Below, piece by piece: positions 37,760 to 49,733 of a stretch of 64,000 bases of DNA. Source of the stretch: Pinus tabuliformis (taxonomy: Eukaryota; Streptophyta; Pinopsida; Pinales; Pinaceae); contig CM062805.1 of assembly GCA_031772625.1 (NCBI GenBank), positions 512,782,102-512,846,101 of the forward strand. The letters are read 5' to 3'. The notes under the pieces were generated by a model. It did no database searches. It saw only the letters and a program-made list of their open reading frames with translations, and was not told where the DNA came from. The position numbers were made by a program, and so were the translations under genes. Every line of letters starts with the position of its first letter. The stretch's first letter is position 1.

Positions 37760-39520
37760 ATTTAGGAAAGCATACTAGATCTCATGTACAATTCTTCTAT
37801 TTGGAATACATTTCTTCATTCATTTCTTTGAACTAATGTTATTATTTAGTTTCTTCATCAATTATTGTATTTTGACATGATAACAATACAAAATTTGAAT
37901 TGTTATCTAATTTTTCATAAATTTCTTGTACACTACTACTCTTTCTAGTATTTGGGCCAAAATATTTACTTGGATAAGGACTAGGAGTATACTTATCCAT
38001 TGGACTTAAAGACTCATCTTGGACATAATTTCTTGGTGTTCTTGTTTGAGTGCATGTGACTGGTAATTGAGATTCTCTACTATCTTCTCAATATCTTCCT
38101 CTAAATCAACTTCTCCATAAGAAATTGTTATTTCAATAGTCACTTCCATTCGAAGCTTCAATTCCTTGAATTCTACATCTCTACTAATTAAAAACTTTTT
38201 GTAACTAGATTATACAATCTGAATGCTTAGATGGATCTTCTTAAGTTGTGAAAATCTACTCATCACTTATGTCATATAGTTTTCTTCTTAGTTAATTAGA
38301 CACCGTGAAACAATGCACTTCATACCACTCCAAATCTATTATGGCACTCTATTTTTTATATTGTTTAAGGTAGAACTATTTGAAATGTATAGAGGGAAAA
38401 TAATTGCTTCATCCCAAAACTCATTAAATAAATGTTTTGAATCTAAAAAACGTCTATCCATATCCATTATTTTCCTATATTTCCTTTTTCCTACACAAGC
38501 GTATGTGGTGTATACTTGTTTGAGAATTTTCTCTTGATTCCAAGATGTTTATAGTATGCTTTAAACTATTTGGATTCATATTCTCCTTCTCAATTATATC
38601 TCAAGGTTTGAATGTACTAATAATTTTTCTTTTCAAATATAGATTTAAACTTCTTGAAATTGTCAAAATCTTTTGACTTGAGTTTCAAGAAGTATGACAA
38701 AATATTTAGATTGAAATCATCAATAAATGTGAAGATATAAATTTTTCTTCCAAGAGATTATATTTGCATTGAGCCACCCAACTTTGTATGGACTACCTCT
38801 AATGGTTCCGTTTCCTTACAACTTGCATTAGATTGAAATTTATGCCTAATTTATTTTTTCCAATATGCAACTCTGAAAAGAGTTGGTTAACTCATGTATG
38901 ATGGGTAAGAATTCTACAACAAACTTACTATTACAAGTGACCAAATCTCAAATGCCAAATCAAAGACTCATCTACATTTATCACTTTATGGGAAAATGTG
39001 GTTGATGTGGTGGAACTTGTCGTAGTCAAAGGATGTATTTTATTCTTGCTCACTTCAATTCTATCCTTTAGATCGTAATAGGAAACTTGCTTAAGATTGT
39101 ACAAGTATTACAATTGAAAAAACTTTATAATCATTTTTTGCAAGTTAACCTCATAAGTTTATGTTTTAATCATTGAAATACATAGATATCTAAAATGTTT
39201 TTCTTTTCACCATGTTTAGTAAGGACACTCATCTTACCATTACCAACAACATTAGCAGCATTATCATCATCGAGTTTCGCTTCACCCTTAACATAGTTAT
39301 CTAAGCTTGCAAACACATATTTTTGGTCATTATGATTACTGCAACTACTAGCTAACAAAAAATGTTTTTTGTAACTCTCTTCGACAATATTAATATTAGT
39401 AAACATAGATTTGGAAGTACTTTTAGAGGTATTTGTAAAACTAGCTTGGCTTCTATTTAAATTTGCATGATATTTCATATATTGATTAACATAATTCCCA
39501 TGCTTTTCACAGCTCATTGA
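37760..39520 (-). pseudogene. copia gag-pol remnant: integrase to RT start
   Basis: On the minus strand from right to left: a gag/protease linker open at 39,170-39,517; a zinc-domain remnant near 38,870-38,960; integrase blocks TFIDDFNLNILSYFLKLKSK near 38,680-38,740 and FDNFKKFKSIFEKKNY; KIMDMDRRFLDSKHLFNEFW near 38,410-38,470; then IWSGMK near 38,320. The region before reverse transcriptase follows (FLISRDVEFKELKL near 38,150-38,200). It ends near 37,760 without a readable RT core. Stops and shifts throughout; no LTR recognised for it. Confidence 0.75.
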
Positions 39521-39699
39521 TCTTTAGATTTGTGATATTGTCTCATTTAACCTCTACCAATCCACATTAAAATCTTTAAGAATCTTTGAGGGTACTTTTG
39601 TGGTAGGTCTCATTGATATGAACATGAATTTCTGTCTTTTTTTTAGTTGACTCTATTATATCTACCCTTTCTTTGATCTAGGTGGATTTTGGTGGCCAC

Positions 39700-40290
39700 T
39701 CGCCTATCCCAATTGGACCCCCACAATTGTTTCTTTCAGTTTTTCAGTTTCCTTAATTGTACCACAATTTACTATTTTTACCAGTTTTTCAGGCCCTAAA
39801 CTTCTGACGCTGTTTTGAGGCCCTAAACGGCATTTTTTTAGCAATCTACCACTAGTGGTTTATTGATAAATTGATCTTTTTCGTCATAGTCCTCAAAGAG
39901 ATCTTCCTAACGAGGTATCATGCGCATCAAATGGATATAATATGAGCAAGTCACGACCCCGGGAAGTTGGTTGTCCAACTAACCTCAATGGAGCCCATAA
40001 ACTCTTGGTGTTACATCTCCTTGGGTTAGGGTTTTGGTTTTTTATGGTTTTCTATTATTGTTCAATAATAAAAAGGCCCTTGAGCCTCATTGTAACACAG
40101 TTTAGAGGCATGTAGCTTCCACATCTCTCCTCAAAGATAAGCTACCATCACCCGAGCTAGTTTATTTTCATTTCTGTTTGTAAGCACATTTCAGTATTTT
40201 ACATTAATGAAATGAAGTATTATTTCTGTTGCATCTCTGTAATTATGGTTATCTCTATAATTTTTTGCGTTCCTATTTAAATCCAGATCA
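39700..40290 (+). repeat. 5' LTR of gypsy remnant, left end approximate
   Basis: It ends CCAGATCA next to the primer-binding site. It includes AATAAAAAGG near 40,066 and a GGGTTTTGG-rich stretch near 40,030. The start has no partner copy to define it. Confidence 0.55.
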
Positions 40291-40291
40291 G

Positions 40292-40303
40292 TGGTATCAA
40301 AGC
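40292..40303 (+). other. primer-binding site of gypsy remnant
   Basis: TGGTATCAAAGC, one mismatch from the initiator tRNA-Met complement. Confidence 0.8.
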
Positions 40304-40504
40304 GATCTTCTATTTCCCTTTTTTTCTTTGCATGTCCCTAACGAGGTCAGGATATAAGGAGTTACGGCTTGAACTGGTCGAACCTTTGGAAGACCAGCCT
40401 TGCAAATCTCGATGGCCTCCCATGGCGAATGAAAATAAAGATGAGGGGCAGGAGATCTTATCAAAATCTTAGTCGAAGAAGTCTTTGAGTGATAAAGGAG
40501 CGTA

Positions 40505-41345
40505 ATGATGGACAACCTTGCCCAGATCCTTCACCGGCTACCCTGGGGCAACACATCTAATAGCTACTCTAGAAACGCCACACCATTTAAGGTACAAGTT
40601 AACTTTGAAATCCTCATATTTGAGGGTTAGATAGATGCAGATGTCATAGATAAATGGTTAAATCTGTTAGAAGGGTATTTTTTTGTGCATGATTTTTCCA
40701 ATCGGGAAAAGATTACTTTTGCTCTTCTCAAAGCAGCCCCCCATGTCAAGGACTGGTGGGAAACCTACTGTGAGCAGAAGGATGAAAGTATGAACTCACT
40801 GTTTTCAGCCGCTCCCACTTGGAATTCATTCCAGGATGCCATCAAGGAGCAGTACTACCCTCTCAGGAGCTATGAGGACAAATACATAAAGTGGAGCATG
40901 CTGCGGTAGGGAAGGGACCAAGATGTGTCAAATTTTACCAATGTTTTCATACCCTGTGCACAAAGTTGGGCTTCAAGGATTTTGAGCAACATTTGGTACT
41001 GAATTACAGTGGATGCCTACATAGATACATCCAAGATGAGATGGAGTTTCTGGACATCTCCTCGCTCGGCACGACATACCGATACACTATCAAGATTGAT
41101 TAGAGGTTTAAACAGAAGAAGTGAGACTTTGGATCTGCGAATCCGAAGAACAAAGGACAAAGCCAAGGTGGGGTGATCCAAGACAACCCGTCGAAGCCAC
41201 AAGAAAATAATAACACCACGAAGTCAAAGAAGGACACATGAAAGTGGTGTGAGCTCCACAAGAGCCCTACACACAACACAAGTGAGTGTCAAACCAAGCA
41301 GTCGCTGGTGGCCAAGTTGAAGGCTTCAAAATTAGATGCATGTTC
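40505..41345 (+). pseudogene. gag of gypsy remnant
   Basis: Starts MMDNLAQILHRLPWG. After a stop at about 40,627 the Gag domain core is clear at 40,685-40,909 (REKITFALLKAAPHVKDWWE; WNSFQDAIKEQYYPLRSYED). It continues past a TAG at 40,907 in another frame (FYQCFHTLCTKLGFKDFEQH; MEFLDISSLGTTYRYTIKID, to 41,103). The tail is Lys-rich with WCELHKSPTHNTSEC (about 41,243-41,290), a Cys-His motif of the CX3HX4HX5C sort. Broken by stops. Confidence 0.8.
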
Positions 41346-42170
41346 CAACACTGAATGAAAACCCGATAAGAGGAATGACAAAGGAAAGCAGAGCATTGAT
41401 GTGGAGCCCAGCACCACTATTGCCACCACTACAATCCAGAAGAATGAGCCCGAAGATCCAGAGGAGGGGGATCATCTTTTCCACTCACAGATGTGGGTGA
41501 AGGGTTCTCTGTTGCAATTCATTGTTGACAGTGGGAGCCAAAAGAACCTCGTTTCAGTAGAGGTCATGAAGCGGCTGGGACTACCGACCATACCACACCC
41601 ATAACCGTACAACATCGGGTGGCTTCACCAAGGATGAGATCTCTGAGTCTGTGAGCAATGTCGCTTTCCCTACTGCATCAAGCCCTTCACATATGAGGTA
41701 TTGTGTGATGTTGCACTGCTTGATGTCTGTGATGTATTATTAGGCTAACCATACTTGAGGAAGTGACATGCTGTGTATGAGTCAAGGCCTCACGTTGTCA
41801 TTATTTCTTTGTGTAATACATTATATAGGATACCGGAGGTAGCCCCACCTAACGCCACTTCTTAGATCTCTACTAAGAAGGGGAGTAAGATCATATCCTA
41901 GACTAGGAAATTTACTTTTTTTTCTTGGTTCACTCTCAAAGTAAGGGGAAGATCATAGCCACATCCATGGTCCCCAGTAAGGGTTCCTCCACGCAGCAAA
42001 AGCAGGTGGATACAATCATGAAAGGATACAGGGACATCTTCTCCTCACCGACAGGGGTGCAGGTGGATACAATCATGAAAGGATATTGGGACATCTTCTC
42101 CTCACCGACAGGGGTACAGTTACACTGTAAGGTCAAGCACTCACTAAAGTGTCTCATAGGCAATCACTAA
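41346..42170 (+). pseudogene. retropepsin-like region of gypsy remnant
   Basis: LFHSQMWVKGSLLQFIVDSG followed by SQKNLVSVEVMKRLGLP at 41,479-41,590 carries an intact catalytic D-S-G, and the open stretch 41,401-41,604 covers it. Later blocks (CDVLLG-type near 41,730; GYRDIFSSPTGVQ near 42,023-42,060) lead toward reverse transcriptase, but the sequence ends there. A 57-bp duplication lies at the end. Confidence 0.75.
42003..42116 (+). repeat. 57-bp in-frame tandem duplication
   Basis: Two copies, 42,003-42,059 and 42,060-42,116, differ at only a few bases and each reads as QVDTIMKGY(R/W)DIFSSPTGV. Confidence 0.9.
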
Positions 42171-42949
42171 AGTGTCTCATATATTAGTTGGATAATTCGC
42201 TGGTATGACTTTTGGAAAAGTTGGCTCTTCTAATTCTTTTTTAATTAGTCACAATCCCTTTGAATCTTTCTTTTGGTTTTGAATTAACTTATCTTTTTAT
42301 GCATCTATCATAGCTTGTATAGCTACTTATATGGTTACTTGATCTAGTTTTGTGAACCCATTTCACAACTATATCCCAACAATCCTTAAAATGAAGAAAT
42401 ATATTTTATATTTATTGACTAAATTTCATAATTTTTAACTATCAAAATGGGTTTCTAAGACACTCTTAGAATGCTAATAAACCCTATTTATTTTATTATT
42501 ATTATTATTATTGTTGTTAATTTTTATGCAACTCTATTAACATCCTTTACCAAATAAAATTGCAAAATTGAAACCAATCTTATGTTGTTTATTATTCAAA
42601 TGAAAGGCTTTATAAATCTAAATGTATATGCTACTAGAATGCATAAAACTCCACCTAGACATTTCATAAATTTTATTATGATTTTATCCTTAAAATGCAA
42701 TGATCAATTGACTTAAACATTCTATCACAAACCCCAATAGGAAAACCCTAATTACAATGCATTTTAAATCAAACTTAAATAGAATGTTGTATGATGGAAC
42801 TATTCATGAAATTGATCCACTCCATATTGTGGTTTTAAAGCTCCCTCCCAAACAGGAACACGTGTTAACTTGAACAACACCTCTAGGATTAGAATCCCTT
42901 CGCAATGTTGTTCTAGAAATCTCAGTTTATTTTGTAAATTTGCATACAC

Positions 42950-43007
42950 CTGACCCTCACCAAAACCTTACCTTTAATCTGACCTTCACCAAAACCTCAC
43001 CTTTAAT
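42950..43007. repeat. 29-bp tandem duplication
   Basis: Two adjacent copies beginning CTGACC and ending CCTTTAAT, with two mismatches. Confidence 0.85.
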
Positions 43008-44093
43008 CTGATATTCTAGGCAAGTACCTCCCTAAAAGCTCATGTCAACATTTTTGTGGTCTCCAACTGGCCTTGTGACATAAAACAAGTACTACAATAT
43101 ATAAGAATAAACACAAGAACGTTCATTGAGATTTAACTGAATAAAATCTCTATAAACAGAATTATCATGAATTGTTTTAGATCGGATTACCATTAAATTT
43201 CATGTTAACCTAACTATTATTTAACATATCAACTTCAATATACTCAAATAACTTATACCTAATTGGTAAGAATTAGGTAAGAATAATTACATTAATGAGA
43301 GAAAAAAAACACGCAAACAAAACCACAGATAGCGTCTATCATACTCAATTTGAATTGGGATGGGACTGAGTCGACAACCTAAAAATGTGAAACTTGCAAA
43401 ACGAACGAGATTTTCCACTTGAACATAAATCTTGCTGCAATAATTCTGAAATCCAATTGGACTTTCCACTTGAACAAGACGATAATTTCTTGTTGTTAAA
43501 AGTAACTGTAAAAGTGAGCTTGAGGTTCTAGTTACGTATGAAGCTCTGTTGCTAACAACTGGCCTGGCTACACTTGCACCAGTGTCAAATAGGCATTTGA
43601 ATATGTGGTATCCACAAATATCTCTTCATATTGTGAAACCCAAACAAAAAATAGAGTACAAGAAGTGAAGAAAAGTGAATAAGGTAACACTATGCATTTC
43701 ACTAATCCAGTCAATTCCACGAATCCTTGTGTACAATGTCCAAATTAAGCAGGGAATAAAAGCTGGCCAATTGAAGGACGTACCAATAGCACTTCAAATT
43801 AAGTAATTGATGAAAGCCATCAATTTATGGAACAATTGATTGGCAAGAAGCTGCATGCGTACAGAGGATTGTATTCAATATTGAGCAAAAAAATAAGGAA
43901 ATCCAGTTGGATTCCTCACTCTTCATACAATAACGGGCCCGGTCTAAGGCTGAAATATTGATACAAGTGGCCACTTGTTCGGGCGTTTGCTCACACGCAA
44001 GTTATTTGCTACTTCTACAACTTTCAATACGCAGAGATTTGGAAAGATTTTTCTACATTACTGCTCATAGTCAAGCGGAGCCCAATGCCAGAC

Positions 44094-44102
44094 ATATATA
44101 TA
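44094..44102 (+). promoter_or_regulatory. candidate TATA box of WAT1-related gene
   Basis: ATATATATA followed by GCAG, about 225 bp before the start codon. The only TATA-like element so placed; unproven. Confidence 0.35.
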
Positions 44103-44328
44103 GCAGTAGAGGAGCCCACTGCGAGTTTAGTAGTTGTTGCCAGTCACATCTGATCGAATAATCACTTCGTTGCTTTCCTTCTCGCCTTAATAGCTTATTC
44201 GCTTTATGCACAGCTATATTTAGAGAGCGCAAGATGCTCTCCGATATTGTAATGTTTGTAACTTTTAATATTTTGCAATAGGGAATTTTCATAGAGGGGT
44301 CATTTGATATTTCAAATTGCACCAATTC

Positions 44329-46061
44329 ATGGCAGAAGCAGAGGACGGCTGCTGCAAGGGTCTATCGGCATTCTATGAGAAATCAAAGCCCTCTTTGGCT
44401 ATGATAATTGTTCAGTTTGGATTTGCTGGGTTGAATATAATGTCAAGAGTTGCGCTTCATCAAGGAATGTCACACTTTGTGTTGGTTGCATACAGACATG
44501 CAGTGGCCACACTGGTGTTAGTGCCTTTTGCATATGTTTTGGAAAGGTGAGCCTAAAATATTGCAAGGCCAATATGCATCTAGAACATGAGTACTAAGAT
44601 TCCATCGAAGTAGTTCATATAATTTAAATTTTTTCATATAATTTGTTTTCATTTGCTGCAGGAATACCAGGCCAGTTCTCACATTTCCAGTATTCTGTGA
44701 GATTTTTCTCAGCGCTTTGTTAGGGTAAAAATTCATAAACATAATCCACCTCTTATTCTGCAAGCTCCCATTTATTTTCAGATTAATTACCTAGTCTACC
44801 TATGTGCAGGTCTACTTTGAGGCAAAACTTCTACTATGCAGCACTGCGTTATACCTCAGCCACATTTGCATGCGCCCTGAGCAACATGGTCCCTGCATTG
44901 ACTTTTCTGATGGCTATTCCTTTCGGGTAATCGTATGACGATCAATCAAAATATTTCATAATGCGATTAATTTTTGTCAATCCCCAATTTATGTGAAGGA
45001 AAACTTCTGCACTTGTCACAGATTGGAAAGAGTACGGATAAGAAGCTTGGCTGGTCAGGCAAAGGTGCTGGGGACCTTAATTTGCATGGGTGGGGCTACG
45101 CTCATGACATTATACAGAGGAATAGCAATAAAACTATGGTCATCACCTTTGCATGTAAGAGAAGATCAACGCAACGCCGGTAATAATGGATCCAATTCTG
45201 AGAATCTGACTAAGGGTTCTCTGTTTATCGTCGCCAGTTGCATTTGTTCATCATCCTGGTTTATAATACAGGTAAATTTATGTATCTCTCTTTGTGTCTA
45301 TATATGGTGGAGAGTGTGATGGGGAACTGATGGACCTGAATCTAACAAGGTTTTTCATTGGTTGGTTACAGGCTAAACTGAGTAAAAGATATTCGGCTAT
45401 CTATTCTAGCACAGCCCTAATGTGTTTTCTGACCACCATACAATCAGCTGTTCTAACCCTAATATTTGAACGGGATCATTTTTCTGTGTGGGCTATAAAG
45501 TGGGATATGAAGCTTCTGACTGCAGTCTATTCGGTATGTTCGGTGTCATAGTTATTGAAGATTAGTGGTATCTGAATCTAATGTTTATGTAACATAGTGT
45601 ACGGATTTTGTATTGACTCTATGAAGGGAGTTGTGGCCTCTGGACTAGCGATCTGCATGATTACTTGGTGCCTTCAGCGAAAAGGGCCTCTGTTTGTGAC
45701 AATGTTTGGTCCACTACTTCTAATAATCGTGGCCATCATGAGCTCCATAATCCTCGACGAGAAGCTCTATTTAGGAAGGTTTGAAGCATATAATTATATA
45801 ATTTCAAAGTTGTTGGCTAAGAAGCATGCAATTATTAAGAAATAAATAGTTTTCTTTGGTGCATGCAGTATTATGGGTTCGATTCTGATTGTTGGAGGGC
45901 TATATGCGGTGGTATGGGGTAAAGCAAAGGAGACGGAGAAGTTACCAAAGAAAGGTTCGGATGAGATCTGCAACAGCCAGGAATTATCGGGTCACTCTAG
46001 GTATGAATTAGCCAACACGCAGCAGCAGGTTAATGATGATAGTCACCGAGGAAATCCTTGA
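44329..46061 (+). CDS. WAT1-related (nodulin MtN21/EamA) transporter
   Basis: A seven-exon gene: 44329-44546, 44662-44724, 44810-44926, 45022-45271, 45372-45533, 45627-45778, 45869-46061. All introns are GT-AG, 85-115 bp, and phases join without a break, giving 384 residues, normal for the family. Two EamA halves yield about ten membrane helices. Family marks include [10 protein letters not shown]-like [13 protein letters not shown] (residues about 27-39), [59 protein letters not shown] and the C-terminal signature [13 protein letters not shown]. Relatives export amino acids or auxin-like compounds across plasma or vacuolar membranes; the substrate here cannot be read from sequence. The start is the ATG at 44,329 ([11 protein letters not shown]). 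This is the only intact host gene in the window, set between retroelement remnants. Confidence 0.93.
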
Positions 46062-47640
46062 AAGAATCCTAGGAAATCTGCCGCGGGGGAGCATTGACGA
46101 ATGTCAGAGATCACGTAGGCTTTACGACGGCGAGAGACACGACGATAACGAAACGGTGACCGCTGGAGAAACTTAGGCTCCTGAAGGACAAGAAGTTGCT
46201 ACAAATGTAAACTAAAGTCTAAAATAGTAAACACATAGTACCACACTGCGCGCCTCATATGTTACTGATGTCATCCTTGTTTACCTGAATTTCCCGAGAG
46301 ATTACTCAGGGTAGAGAGCTTAAATCATTATCAGATGCCACATCTTATTATCAGAGCTTTGCAGGCATGGATTATCATATTATATTGTAATGTATTCTAG
46401 TACCGAACCTACTTACCTGTGATAATCAATGGATTTAGCAATAAATAACCGGATAAAAGTAATATGAACCCAACTAGATAGAATTAATCTTTAACAGTAT
46501 CAGATATGCCATGCCATCAACCAAAATTGCCACTTCAAAACTAACCTGAGATTTGAAGTCGACAACAAACTATAATACTTTATAAAGGGATTCGATGAAT
46601 AATGGATATTTCTGTGGCCATATTAGTTAAGATTGTTCCTTAATACTATAATGTTTTCCAAAGCAAGATGCCTAAAATACGTGGAAAAAGGTAAGTCGCC
46701 AACAAACTATAATTTTTATAAAGAGATTCAGTGACCATATTAGTTAAGATTGTTCTTTTAATACTATAATCTTTTCCAAACTAAGATGCCTAAAATACGT
46801 GGAAAAATGTAAGAGTCTCATCTGCTAAGCCAGCAAAGTATTAAAATTGATAGTGCCTCATATTTCACGATTCCTGATGCTTCGTAATTAAGTAAAGAAG
46901 CCATGGTTTACGTCAACTAAATTATGCAATTTTTTGGAATTTTTTAGGCTAAAATTTGGTGGAAAAATTGAGAGGAGATTTTGGGTTGTGTTATTTAAAA
47001 TGGTTTTTTGATTGTATATTCAGATTCACCAAGTTGAAAAACTTTTAGGTACTTAAAAATTTTTAAGTACTTATTGTCCAGGGATTATCCATCAAACTTG
47101 TGATTTCAACAAACAGATTTTAGAGAAATTAAACAGAAAAACTTCCAAGCAAATTAAAATTATTCAATATAAAATTAATTCAAATATATTTTAAAGTTAA
47201 ATTTATTTTAATATTTAGTTTTTTAAATATAATTTATTATTTTTAATTATTTTCTTTTATTATTTTTAATTATTTTGTTTTAGTATTGGAGATTTAAATG
47301 TGACTTCCTATTAAAGATTGCTTGAATAGTATATCCATTTACTATCGTGGAATAATTTTTTTTATTTATGAAATAATAGTTTATTATTTAATATAAATTA
47401 GTATAATTATTTGAAATATTTAAATGATATAATTATAAAAAAATTATAGTTAAAATTTTTAATGTTTTTAAAATATTCTATAATTAAAAATTTAATGTTT
47501 TATTATTCAATTTACTAAAATTTTAAATAATGTTATATTATGTAATGCAATAATTAAAATTTTAAATAAAAAATAAATATATATTTGGAAAGGTCGATCA
47601 TTTTTTAAGGGATTTGGAAATGAATTTAGGCTCCTTAACT
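46062..47640. other. intergenic, downstream of transporter gene
   Basis: Probably includes the 3' untranslated region (AATAAATAA near 46,440). It becomes extremely AT-rich at 47,150-47,580. No gene is supported. Confidence 0.6.
46563..46812. repeat. imperfect tandem duplication, period about 137 bp
   Basis: The phrase from CAACAAACTATAAT to CCTAAAATACGTGGAAAAA occurs at 46,563-46,690 and again at 46,700-46,808; the second copy has a deletion of about 20 bp. Confidence 0.85.
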
Positions 47641-47649
47641 TATAATAAT

Positions 47650-48096
47650 AACATTGATCAAATCTATTACCATTTTACTATTACTCTTTTCATTACTATT
47701 AGCAAATTTTCTAATAAGACTTAGTATAAGAAAAAAAATAATAGAACTTCCAATCCTTGGTATGATAAAGACTGTAAAATTACCAGGAAAGCAATCAAAG
47801 ACGCCCCTACTGAAAGCAGTAAGCTCTAGAATATAAGTATATACTAAGCTCTCATTAAGAAGAAGAAGATGTCATATATTAATAAGAGACGAGCATCTTC
47901 TCCACTTTTCTAAAGCTGTGCCGAGAAAGTTTTGGCAGAATGTGCTTATTTGTAAAACTAAAGATAATCATTCTATCACCCTAGAAAATTAGGATAACTA
48001 TCTTAACAAGTTGTATGACTGTCCGGACACCTTGGGCACCATCTTAAACACTCCTATTAAGGATGGTATCTTTTATTTAAAAGACGTGGAGTCTAA
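47650..48096 (+). pseudogene. LINE ORF2 fragment
   Basis: Two frames carry pieces typical of the segment between endonuclease and reverse transcriptase of plant L1-type LINEs: NPWYDKDCKITRKAIKDAPT (47,751-47,815) and, in another frame, LLHFSKAVPRKFWQNVLICK then KTKDNHSITLEN, DNYLNKLYDCPDTLGTILNT, LKDVES (47,890-48,095). It is cut off at 48,096 by the tandem array. No complete domain is present. Confidence 0.65.
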
Positions 48097-48185
48097 GAAT
48101 TCTGTTCAAAGGGATGAATTGATGCAGACATACCTTGTTATAGGTTGATGACTTATTCTCTACAGGTTGCTGATATGGAAATTGG

Positions 48186-48252
48186 TATACGCGAGTTGGA
48201 TAAATACTATCCGCGTATATACGCTTGTTTATGAAGATACAGTCGCGTATAT
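48186..48252. repeat. 32-bp-phased palindrome module M1
   Basis: TATACGCGAGTT, 14-bp spacer, CGCGTATATACGCTTGTT (48,212-48,229), 14-bp spacer, CGCGTATAT. Repeated in units B and C. Confidence 0.9.
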
Positions 48253-48337
48253 GATAATTTGAAGGAAATCAGTGGGTCAAACTCAGAATGAGAAGATTCT
48301 GATATGGGTCTGACAGAGACCATCTGGCACAGGTTCA

Positions 48338-49614
48338 GGGGGAGCAGATAATCTTCCAATGATGCATTGTTGGCATTACCTTAGAAGCCTTTGATTCTAG
48401 TTCAGAAGTTGTTGTTGATGAAACAAAGTCAGAGGGAGTAGTTGATGCTTCATCCTACTATTGAAGTTTGTTTACAGAAAAGTTGGTATACGCAGGTTAC
48501 GGAAGGGATATCCGCGTATATACGCCGATTTATGCTGGGTAAGTCGCGTGTCTGTTGGACGCTTGTTGCAGAAAGTATATCCGCGTACATACGCAGTTTC
48601 ATGCAGGAGAAATCGCGTATATGAAGTTCTGAACAGCAAGGGCAAACTCTGGAGTTCTGAACAGCACTGGGTATGTCAGAATTCTTCAGGCACAGTTTCA
48701 GGGGGTGCAGCAGGCACAGGTTCAGGGGGAGCAGCTTAAAAGTCTCATAAAGCATTGTTGGCATTCAGATGTTTTGATTGTTGATTTCAGGAAAAGGAGC
48801 TCAGAAAGAAATCCTGGTTGCTGATCTAAGGAGATGTTTATCATATGCTGCTGGTGACTTTCATAAGTCTTGGTCTAGATCTGTTGTCTCTATGTCATGT
48901 ATCTCTTTTATCTCTTTTATGGTGTCAAGGTCATGTAACGGCTTATTTTGGTTTCCCCACTATGCCTGGGATGATTGATGCAATATGATTGGCTGTCATA
49001 TGTAAACTTTTGATGTATCCCCACTTGGTTGGGTGGATGAGTCAATTTTTGTATATCCTCACTTAGTTGAGAGATGGATGTATGTATGAGTCTTTGGTGA
49101 TAGGAAGGTCTTTTATGATGTATAGAGTCATGTTCTTCTTGAAGAACATCTTTTGCAGATCTTGCCTACAGTCAGGAAGAGCATGAACATCACACTTCAG
49201 CGGTACAGAGATTCAGCATGTACTCAGAGGGAGCATGGACAGATTGGTACACCTTGGCATATACAAAGGGGGAGATTATTCAGAGATTTCAGCAGGTACT
49301 CAGGGGGAGTATGGACAGTGGAATGATTCAGCAAAGGAAGAGAATATCTTGGTCCACCCTTTGCCCTTGATGTCAAAGGGGGAGAGTGATTTGGTGTTGT
49401 TGCCATCAAGTCCAAAGGGGGAGATTGTTGGCATTATGATGCATGTGTTGTACTTGATGGCAACCCTCTCATAGAAGAATATCTCACTTATGTATAACTA
49501 GATGAATCTTCAGAAGAGATATCAGATGTGACTGATGGAGGATGGCTCAAAGGAATCAGATGATAGTTCTAAGTGTGACAAGTTAGCTTTGCCATCAAGT
49601 CCAAAGGGGGAGAT
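48338..49614 (+). repeat. multiple polypurine tracts upstream of LTR A
   Basis: GGGGGAG-type runs occur near 48,338, 48,724, 49,268, 49,302, 49,378, 49,417 and 49,606, with weaker AGAGGGAG copies between. Several are followed by GTTGGCAT, like the LTR start. Confidence 0.75.
48487..48622. repeat. palindrome modules M2 and M3, joined
   Basis: M2 has its full palindrome at 48,513-48,530 and M3 at 48,582-48,599, each with 14-bp spacers on both sides. The half-sites between them (CGCGTGT, CTGTT, GGACGCTTGTT) look like a third full site with 5 extra bases. Confidence 0.9.
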
Positions 49615-49650
49615 TGTTGGCATTATGAGATAAGTGTTGTCCTTGATGGC
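49402..49650. repeat. duplicated stem-loop around the LTR start
   Basis: GCCATCAAG (49,402-49,410) pairs with CTTGATGGC (49,453-49,461), enclosing AAAGGGGGAGAT and TGTTGG. The same arrangement recurs 189 bp later (49,591-49,599 with 49,642-49,650). Confidence 0.85.
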
Positions 49651-49733
49651 AAACCTCACTGATGACAAATCATAGTACAGAAGGTCAGCAGCAAGGAATT
49701 GATGATCAGACTATAAGAAGAAGAGAAAGTTCA

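Larger units (their letters stand above)
39700..42170 (+). mobile_element. gypsy remnant: LTR, gag, protease
   Basis: An LTR end and primer-binding site at 40,290-40,303 are followed by gag and a protease region on the plus strand. It stops near 42,165, before reverse transcriptase, at a short repeated phrase. The left LTR boundary is not certain. Confidence 0.75.
42171..44328. other. intergenic, upstream of transporter gene
   Basis: AT-rich with no supported gene. Contains an (ATT)n run near 42,488-42,512 and a 29-bp tandem duplication (42,950-43,007). The last 500 bp are presumably promoter and 5' untranslated region. Confidence 0.6.

Noticed and set aside
44317-44328. Transporter start upstream of 44,329
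   Set aside because: The upstream codon is TTG; the first ATG in frame is at 44,329 and gives a normal N-terminus.
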